DNA of 64,000 nucleotides from Pseudoips prasinana (taxonomy: Eukaryota; Arthropoda; Insecta; Lepidoptera; Nolidae), in the NCBI GenBank assembly GCA_951640165.1, contig OX621252.1:24511934-24575933 (forward strand), given 5' to 3'. Both the position numbers and the translations under genes were made by a program. This document shows, piece by piece, positions 1-10,100 of the stretch. The number at the start of each line of letters is the position of its first letter. Positions within the stretch are counted from its first letter, which is position 1. Under the pieces are notes generated by a model. The model was not told the DNA's origin, did not search any database, and saw only the letters and a list, made by a program, of their open reading frames with translations.

Positions 1-440
1 GCTAGGGAAATAAACGGTCACAACCGGCAGAGCCCCGCATGCCGGCTGAAGGGCAAGAAATACTCCACGATTCGCCCTGTTGTCGGAGAGACACCGTCAA
101 AGGCTCCCCGTCAGTCACGCATCCCTCGGCACGGTACGAATAACACCTTGGATTGGGTTTGGGGGATTGTTTGGAGGGATTAAGGAAGTGGGTGTAGGTA
201 GGGTAAGTTGGAATTGCGTCTGAGGTTTTAGTTAGTGCCCGCATCGCACCTGGGGAGCTGAGGATACAGACACGTAACAGGCGGCAACCACGTGAAGGAT
301 GACCATCAGACTTGCCTTGGGGATCTCAGCGACTTGCGCTCTCCCCCAAGGCCATTCGCCAGCTTAGCTAATCGGACAGATTGCTAAGCTAGAGCTAGGT
401 CTCAGATCACATCAGCAGTGAAATAGACCACGCTCCGCCC
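1..440. other. Unassigned sequence at left edge
   Basis: Moderately GC-rich, no convincing reading frame on either strand and no recognised repeat ends. It may be part of a dispersed element cut by the window edge; nothing more can be supported. Confidence 0.3.
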
Positions 441-542
441 ATGTTCATATTTACTATTTATTTATATTATGTATAAATAAATAGTAAATGAAATAGACCA
501 CGCTCCGCCCATGTCCATATTTACTATTTATTTATATTATGT
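419..542. repeat. Tandem duplication of about 69 bp
   Basis: A unit starting GAAATAGACCACGCTCCGCC and ending in an AT-rich TTTATTTATATTATGTA stretch occurs at 419 and again at 488 with one or two differences, separated by a short AT-rich linker partly complementary to the unit end. Confidence 0.8.
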
Positions 543-763
543 ATTATCATTATTATGTATATTCCAGTGTTACAACACACTCAGCAAGATACTACACAAC
601 TAGTGATACCAATTTAGTGTCGTTAAAATTGAATTAAATTATTCCACGTTTTCCTATTTCACAATCTGACATTGGCAGAATTGTCGACATCGGCAAAAAG
701 AAGAAGATATTAGATTTATTCATTCTAATATTACATTATAAAATCCATCATGCCTTTATTTTC

Positions 764-1022
764 GACGGTCACCGTAGCCTAGTTGGTAGTGTTCCTGCCT
801 ACGAAGCTGGTGGTCCTGGGTTCGAATCCCGGTAAGTGCAAATATTTGTGTGATGAGCACGAATATTTGTTTCTGAGTCATGGATGTTTTCTATGTATAT
901 AAGTATTTATCTATCTATATAAGTATGTATATCGTCGCCTAGTACCCATAGTACAAGCTTTGCTTAGTTTGGGGCTAGGATGATCTGTGTGACATTGTCC
1001 CCAGATATTATATATTATTTAT
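764..1022 (+). mobile_element. tRNA-derived SINE (head type 0, family-A-like core and tail)
   Basis: The tRNA-like head has an A box (TAGCCTAGTTGGTAG) and a B box (GGTTCGAATCC). The body carries CTGAGTC-TGGATG and an ATATAAGTAT stretch. The tail (CAAGCTTTGCTTAGTTTGGGG ... GTCCCCAGATATTAT, interrupted here) parallels SINE family A although the head differs. It lies upstream of the RRP36 start codon. Confidence 0.75.
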
Positions 1023-1115
1023 ATGCGTAGGCTTTTAAGCTTTTATAGTCTTTGACTATAACCTAAAACTCAAAATAACAACATACATTGCATTTTGTGT
1101 GAAAATTTGATAATA

Positions 1116-1178
1116 ATGAGCAGCTCTGAAGATTCTGAGAATATTTCAGTAACGAATGAAAAAGATGATGCAGATAGA
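1116..1178 (+). CDS. RRP36: RRP36 coding exon 1
   Basis: ATG at 1116 in an AATAATG context opens 21 codons rich in Ser, Glu and Asp (MSSSEDSENISVTNEKDD...), ending in phase 0 at a GTAAGG donor. It is too short for ORF callers. The acidic start fits the N-terminus of RRP36 proteins. The transcription start was not located; no TATA box was recognised upstream. Confidence 0.85.
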
Positions 1179-4100
1179 GTAAGGAACCTTATTTTTTTAA
1201 TGTGCTTTGCTTAAGAAAGTTACACCCATACCACATATAAAATCTACAGTGATCATGTTAGAGTATAGCTGTAGAGTTATTAACTACAGAGACAACTGTA
1301 CTTTAACATATAGAGTAACAACAGGATCCCATAACTTTCTGATTTTTTTAGTAGGCTATTTCTGTTGTGTAGCAATAGTATATTGATGTTGTCCAACCAT
1401 TAACACTATGTTATTGAAGTTTCTGACTAGAATAACCTCCCAGTACCTTCCAGGAGTCGCATATTTTGTATTGTTATTGCCTAGTGGGTCTAGCGGAAGC
1501 GTGTCCACCTTCAATAACACAACCACAGATTATGATGTCCTGGCCAGTTTTTAAATGCCAATTTGGGCCAAGAAAGTAATTTTGGGATAGTTTTAATATG
1601 AAAATTTTCAGTATCAGCCCGATGACTGGTAGTTGGTGTTCGGTGTGCATATATAGCCATTAGTCCTGTACCTGACCTATTACCGGTTGTCTTGCTGGTT
1701 GAATGATATGAGTGATGGAATAGAAGTACTCTCTGCATCCTGTACTAGTCTCCATTGAAATTGGCTACCATGGCTGAATTTCAACCAGGAGGACATCATT
1801 CTTATTGTTACACCCAGTATCACAGAGACCACTTAAGCTGAATCACTTGCTCATCTTTCTGTTTCATTGCTTTCTCATTGGATTATACTGAAGGCATAGC
1901 AAGTGTGGTTAGTTGAATGTGCCAAAATTTTGTCAAAGTTCGAAGTTGTGTAGTTTTAAGCTTGGCCACAATTGCCCAGAAATACAATAATGAAAATATT
2001 TTATTGTTTTTATAGACAGCCATTAGAGCTGAATTGTCATCACTATCATTTGAAGAACTCCAAAAGTTGAAAGAGAGGATTGGTGCTAAAGTGTACAAAG
2101 AAGCACTTTTTGGTAAAGATGGTAAAACCAAAATTGAAACTCCAAAAGTTTTTAAACGAGAAAACAAGAATAGACCAAGAGAAATGAGCTCAAAGAAACC
2201 TGTTCCAATGGTACAAAGTGTTAAAACTGTTAAAAAAAAGGAATTTCGGGACCCAAGGTAAGGCAACATTAATCTCCTTGAAATTTTACTTTTATGCCAT
2301 TTTCCACAATACCACCACCATTTCTTCACCATTAATTGTTTCCACTGGTACAAATAAATGAAATAGAAGTAACAAATTGGAAGAAAGTGTAACAATCTCT
2401 TAGAGGTAAACTCAGCATGCAAAAAGTTGTTGTAATTGACTAACTAAGACATATAATTTGTGTCCTGAACACATGATGTGACTATTTTACAAGTTCTTTT
2501 TTGAAGTCTATGTGAATAAAAACCATTTATGTATATTTTATTTAAATGGCATTCAATTTTTGGAATTGAATTTCACATGTAGATAGAATGATATATGATA
2601 AATTATATGATATATGAATGATAAAAATAGGTAGACCCTCAACAAGTGGACTGATGCCTTCTGAGCACAAGACCGGCCAATTTAGAGATCCGGGAGCCCT
2701 TTGTCCAGCATTAGAAATTTTCAGCTGATATGATGATACTAAAATGTAGCATTTCTTGTACTGCATATTTTAGAAGCTGTTGGCATGCTTGGTAAATACT
2801 TGCCTTTTATGCTGAAGGTCACGGGTTCGATTCCTACCCAAGGAATCTTCCTTGGGTAGACTCAGGACAGGAAGACTCAGGACAAACACACTCAAGTATC
2901 TACTTGACTGTGTTTGTCCTGAGTCTAGGTGTAATTATCTATTTAAGTATTTATTTACAAAAGAAAATTAATATATGTAGTTAACCTGTTATCTAGTTTC
3001 TATAGTATCTCTGACCATAAATGCCAAATAGTAAACATAAAAAATGAGATAAATATAAATAAACAAAAATTAGTTTTAGACCTTTAACAAAATCTAATTT
3101 GGGAAAGTTCAGTAACAACCTGGAGAATAGTTTGTGCCATCTATTGCCAAACAAAAGTAAGCCTAACGATATGTACACTACATTATTCCACTGTATTTGC
3201 AAAGAATTGAATAAAGCTTGTAAAATAAAAAACATAACGGTTGACAGTAATAAGATAAAATTTAGTTCTTGGGCAACTCAAGGCATTAGACTGAGTAGAG
3301 ATGTTTATATGAGTTGTATGTCAGAAGGTCCTATAACCCTGATGTCAATTTCATTAATTATGTTAGAAATTATTCAAAAATTTTTAAAAAGGTTTGCATT
3401 CAAGCTAAATCTTTATATATAAGCGATAAAATTAAAAAATCTGATAATAAAATAAAATCAGCTTGGCAAATAATTAATACTGAAACTGGTAAAAGTAGAT
3501 CAAGAGATCAAACATTAGTATTGAATATTGGTGATGAACTGGTTTCAGACAAGCTTACCATTGCCAATTTTTTAGCTGCTTTTTTTGCAAATATACCCGT
3601 GGATATTACTAAGTGTCTCGCATCATCACCAGATGTGGCTGAACTCTTTTTAAATCAAAGCGTAAAACAAACTGTACCTAACTTTAGTTTTAAATACGTA
3701 ACAAGTGATGATATTATAAAAGCTTTTAAGAGTATTAAAAGGAAAGGCACAGAAGATTTGTGGGGACTGTCTGTTAAAGCAATTGAATCAATCATACTAA
3801 ACATTGCTACAATCCTTGCAGCCATCTTCAATGGCTGTATAAGTGATGGTGTCTTTCCCGATTTAATGAAAATAAGTAAGATAATACCCATTTTCAAGGC
3901 AGGTTGTTCAAAAAATGCCACGAATTATAGGCCTATCTCAATACTACCAGCTTTAAGTAAAATATTTGAAAAGCTGATGCTCAGCCAAATGTTGTCGCTA
4001 TTTAACGTGAATGAGATATTGCATAACAAGCAGTTCGGGTTTACAAGGGGCCGCTCTACTCAGGATGCAGGTTGCACATTAATTAGGTCAATATTGGAGG

Positions 4101-7100
4101 CTTGGGAGGGATCACAGGATGCGCTGGGAGTTTTCTGTGATCTCTCTAAGGCTTTCGATTGCGTTGATCATCGTACGCTCGTTGTTAAACTGAAGTACTA
4201 TGGAATATCTGGCACATCTCTTGATCTTGTTATGTCCTATTTATCGGGGCGACAACAGATGGTTTCGATAGGCGGTGTCACTTCGGCACGTCATCCTGTG
4301 AAAATGGGGGTGCCCCAAGGATCTATATTGGGCCCATTTTTATTTCTAGTTTATATAAATGATCTCCCTTATCTGGTAGAGAAAGTATCAGACATAGTTT
4401 TGTTCGCTGATGATAATTCGCTCATATTTTAAGTAAATAGAAAGGATAAAGATCTTATTGAGCATAATAAAACACTCAGCTTTATATCAGAATGGTTTTC
4501 GGCAAATAATCTCTTGTTAAATGCAGGGAAAACTAAATGCATCAGGTTCTCATTGCCGAATGTGACTCAAATTGTACCAACAGTTGCACTTAATGCGAAA
4601 ATATTAAATCTAGTCCCATCGACCGTATTTTTAGGATTGACACTTGATTCAAAATTGCAATGGGGTCCTCAGATTGAAAAGTTAGCAGGTAAATTAAGTT
4701 CGGCTTCCTATGCTGTCTGGAAAATAAGGCAATTGTCAGATGAAAAAACTGCTAGATTAGTGTATTTCGCGTACTTTCATAGCATTATGTCGTATGGCAT
4801 TCTGCTGTGGGGTTCAGCGGCTGACATAGGTACTATTTTTGTATTGCAGAAAAGAGCAGTCAGAGCCATTTATGGTTTAGGCAGTCGCGATTCTTTGCGA
4901 AATTTGTTTAAAGAAATAAATATACTTACTGTGCCATCGGAATATATATATATCAGAATATAATGTTTGTTAGAAAAAATATTCATAATTATAAAAAGAA
5001 AAGTGAACTGCATAATATAAATACTAGGAATAAAAACAAACTAGCCATGCCAGGCTTTAGAGTAAGCAAAACTAATAAATCATTTTTAGGAAATTGTATT
5101 AGGTTTTATAACAAGCTTCCTACTCAAATTACTGATCTGCCTGACACAAGTTTTAAAACACATATTAAACATATACTTATGGCTAGGGGTTATTACACCA
5201 CTAAAGAGTACATCGATGACAAAGACGTCTGGCTCTCACTTCCTACCTGCACATTGCTCGCTGGAGATCTTGTAGCCATATAGACATGACTGATCTGCTG
5301 TGTTACGTGAACTATCTGTAAATGATTGCTATCATATACTTAATTTAAAATTATTGACTCTGTCTCAAAATGAATAATGTTATTGTTTCGAAGTTTTTCT
5401 TTTGTATACCTAAATATAATCTAAAATAATAAGCATTCAGACAACCGATCGAGCATATATTGTGTTTGCCTACTAAATAATTACTCTAATTGGACCAAAT
5501 CCCGTGTTCATGCCCGCTTGAGTATGTTTCGCCGGACCGTCTCAACTGGGTCGTGTTGAAACCGGTAGTAGATGAACCCACTGAGTTTGTTTCGCTGGGT
5601 CTTCTCAGTTGGGGCGCATTGGATCCGGTGGTAGCATTAAAGCGCGACCGTCGTTATTAACACAAGGTCCGCCATAATAATAATACCTTTAATATAGACA
5701 GAACCATTGACAATATGTAGTAAAAATATTAGACTTAAACTAGATAATTAAACATAATCTCTTGACAATAACTTGATACGAGCTAGCTAAATATCATTTC
5801 TGTAATAAAATAAATTTTATAAATGTTTTCATACAAGATGTACCTAAATATCTATGTTACTAGAAATAATATCTAATGTATACAACTATATTACTACAAA
5901 CATGTTCTGACTATTTACAAGCGCTTTTTTAAAGTCTACGTGAATAAAAACCTTTTTTATTTTATTTTATTTTTTATTTTATAGTACCAGCTCTTCTTAA
6001 TTTAGGATCATATGGCCGTGTGTGAATAATTTCTTCAGGATCATCATAACAGCTGTAAAAAGTCCACTGCTCGATGAAAGCCTCCCCCAAGAATCATCTT
6101 GGGGATATGCCATAATCGCAACACTTGGCAGACAGGTTGGCGATCACAGTATGATGGTCATAGTACTCAAAGAGATGCTGCTGCCCATCCTCTGGTAGAT
6201 TTCCCTCGGGTTGACTTCTACACACCCACGGGATGAGGTTGTGTGATGATATTCTGTCGGATATTCGCGCGCCACCACCACGTAACATATATTAGCAGGA
6301 TATTTCATATAAATGCAACATCTTTTCTATATTTCAGGTTTGACCCCCTGTGTGGTGAATTTGACAAAAAGCAATTTTCGGAAAACTACAACTTTCTATC
6401 CGATGTTCGTATGAAAGATATTAAAGCTATTAGAGCTGAGCTAAAACAGACAACAGACCCAGAGAGAGAAAAGAAGTTACGTAGACTCTTACAACGACTT
6501 AATGATCAACATAAAGCCAGCAAAAAGAGTAAGATTGACAAAGAAATTACAACCATGAAGAGAGAAGAGATCGAACAAGAGTTTAAAGTTGGGAAACAGC
6601 CACACTTCAAAAATAAATGTAAGTAACAATCAAATTCAAAACACTCAGAATTTTTACGGGCCCGTTGGCGTGTTTGGGAAATGCTTGATTTTCACGCCGG
6701 AGGTTGTGGGTTCAATTCCCACCAAGGACAGGTATTTGTGAGCATTAACATGTCTGTTTGTTCTGAATCTGGGTGTAATTTATTTATTTATTTATTTTTT
6801 ATTTATTTATTATTTAGAAACAAACAGTCATACAAATATATGCTTACAGAATAAATATATTAAATTATAGACCTTTAGTTTCCTTAATGATATCCATAAA
6901 GAAAAAAAATACTTGTTCGATTAGTATAAACTACAATCAAGTGCAAAATTTCAGTCGTTCATTTAGACTTACAATTACATGAGATTATTTGCTTGTAAAG
7001 ATTAATCTGATCTAGCAATATCATTCCAGTTCAATACAGGAAATACACTTTAAAGTATTTTTCTTGAATGCGCATAAGGTTTCATTACAAATATCAACGT

Positions 7101-10100
7101 TAGACAACTTTTCATTATACAATCTACAAGATCTTCTAATAAAACTATTGTGAGCATAACAAGTTCTACTTACGGGAATAAAGAATAAATATTTTCTACG
7201 ACAAGCTCGTTCACGTCTATGAGGTACTCTAAAGTTAATTGCATGTAATAATGCGGGTGCATCAACAAAATTATTTAAAATTTTATAGAGGTACATAGCG
7301 TCAGTTAAATCACGGCGGTTATTCAAAGGTGAGATATTATACCTTTCTAGAGAAGTCTCATAATCGAAATAATTATTACCAGTACGATAGTCAAGAGCCC
7401 TTACAAACTTCTTTTGAACCCTCTCGATTCTGTCAATATGATTATTGTAAAATGGCCGCCAAACAGAGCTAGCAAAATCTAAGTGACTCCTTACGTAACT
7501 ATTATATAAAATTTTATAGGTTAATATTTTTCGGAAAGGCTTGCTGACCCGTAAGATAAAACCCAACTGTTTATAAGCCTTAGCTAACATAGCATCGATA
7601 TGCGGAATAAAAGTAAGTTTTGAGTCCAATATAACACCTAGGTCACGTATCTTTGATACTCGTGTCAGTTCTTTATTACAAAGTCTATAATTGTAGTTAA
7701 GGATTGATCTCTTTCTGCTAAAACTAATGACAAAACATTTATCTGGGTTCAAAAATAAATTGCTAGTATCACAATAGATTTCAAATGCATTGAGATCCTC
7801 TTGCAACAAGTTACAATCTTCTAGGTTTCGGACGATTCGGAAAATTTTTGTGTCGTCAGCATAGAGTAATTGATTTGAATTAGATAAATTTTTACTTAAG
7901 TCATTTATAAATAGAATAAATAATAGTGGTCCCAGATGAGATCCCTGCGGGACGCCGGAGCTGATAAATTTATAATTAGAGATATAACCACCAGATACCA
8001 CAGCTTGGGAACGATTTTCAACATAAGACTTTATCCAACGAAAGAGATCGCCATGTATTCCAAGCCGCCAAAGCTTGAGGAGCAAGGTATTATGACAAAT
8101 TTTATCAAACGCCTTGGAAAAATCTGTATACACCGCATCAATTTGTGCATTACTGTCAAGAGCATCAAGAATAATTTCAGTAAAAGATAACAAATTTGTA
8201 TCTACACTACGCCCCTTAAAAAAACCATGTTGGTTCGGTATTATATGCCGACTAACAGCTTTAAATAGTTGATCGCTGACAATTTTCTCTAAAATTTTAC
8301 TAAACTGGCAAAGTTTGGAAATAGGACGATACTTCTCGATGTCCTCAGAATTGTCTCCTTTTGGAATCGGCGTAATCAACGCTCGTTTCCAGATAACAGG
8401 CACACAGCCCTCTTTCAACGATCTCACAAAAAGTAAAGTAAGCGGTATTGACAATGCAGATGCACATCTGTTTATTAAAATAGGATGAACACGATCAGGT
8501 CCTGTCCCTTTATTAATGTCTATTGATTTAAGATATTTGCATACTAATTCATTGGAAAATAAAATATTGTTTATGTCAAACATAGCATCATTACACGGTG
8601 GTAGATTCTGTAAGTCAGTGGAGACCATGGTAGACATTTCGAACACCGAATGAAAGTGTTCGTTGAATAAATTACATATTTGGTCACCATCTGTCGAAGA
8701 TATTCCCTTATACTTCATAAGTTGTGGCAGACCAGTCTTGGAGAATATAGATTTAAAATAAGTCCAAAAAAATTTAGGGTGTGTCTTAATTTTAGTCTCA
8801 GAGAAATTTATGTAATTATTATAACATTCATTTTCAAATTTTAATGCTTTCTTTCTTAAAAATTTAAAACTGTCGTAATCTAAAGGGTTTCCATATGTTT
8901 TACACAGCTTATGAAACTTCCGCTTTTCATTTAGTAACCTACGAAGTGGCCGAATATGCCAAGGAGGCTTAGAATTAAATGTGCGCTGAGGGCGTCGCGG
9001 TACGAATTTTTCTATTAAACTATTCAATAAATTGTAAAATTTGTCTACGCATTGTTCTACCGAAAGACTAGAGAAGAGATCTTGCCAATCAGTTTTAGAT
9101 AACTCTGAGTTAATTTCATTATAATTTGCATCACGGAAACAATATACAAAAACGGGAGCCGGTTTTAGTGTGGGCAAAAAGGATAATTTTAGTTCTATTT
9201 CAAGGGCCTTATGGTGTGGATCTTCTGGTGTTAGTGGGCTATCACTAGAAAGCACAGCACAATCTTCATTGCAAAGGACCAAATCCAGAATTCGATCATT
9301 AATATTAACTATTGAATTGTATTGTTTTAGACTCGAAAAAGACATAAATTCACGTAACAATTTTGTAAAATAACAACTACTATCATTGAGGAGCACGTCC
9401 GCACAGTCAGCAATTGACCATTGGGCCTCGGAAATATTAAAGTCACCAGTTAATAAAAAAATATCATTAGGGTTTTCCACTAAAATATGACCACAAACAT
9501 CAAAAAAATACGTTATGGCATCTTTGTATAAAGAACCATGCGGAATATAAATGCAGCAGATATTTAAATGTTTAGCATAATTGCTCTTATGTTGTAATAG
9601 TGGTATGGCAATCCAAATGCACTCGGCGGCGGAGGGCGGTGGAGTTGGCCAGTCCCGGCGCATAGGTTGCAGCTTGCGACGCACTGCCACAGCTACCCCC
9701 CCACCACGCACTTCCACCGCACCGCGAGACAAGGCACACCGGTCGTTACGATAAACAATATACCTATCATCAAAAAATTTTCGGTCATAAAAATTTGATG
9801 TTAACCAAGTTTCTGTTATACAGATAAAATCAAAATTTGATTGTGAAACCGCCAAAAAAAAATTATGAGATTTTGTACGCAGGCCCCTAACATTATGATA
9901 GTAGCCATTTAAAGTATTTAAAGACATTATAATATTAAATCACACTTACAAAAATAGTTTGTTTTTATAAGATGTACAAAGCGAGTAAAAATGGCATAAC
10001 TACCAAGATTAAAATAAAATAAACCTAATAGACGCAAGCGAGCTGTCCCCATGTTATTTAAATATAAATATAACCTAAAAATTATAATAGAGTATTCAGA

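Noticed and set aside
781..835. tRNA-like A and B boxes suggesting a tRNA gene
   Set aside because: No matched acceptor stem or terminator, and the sequence continues into a SINE body and tail seen elsewhere; the same applies to the other SINE heads.
1883..2422. 179-codon reverse ORF
   Set aside because: Antisense to RRP36 exon 2 with AT-rich intron on both sides; no family motif.
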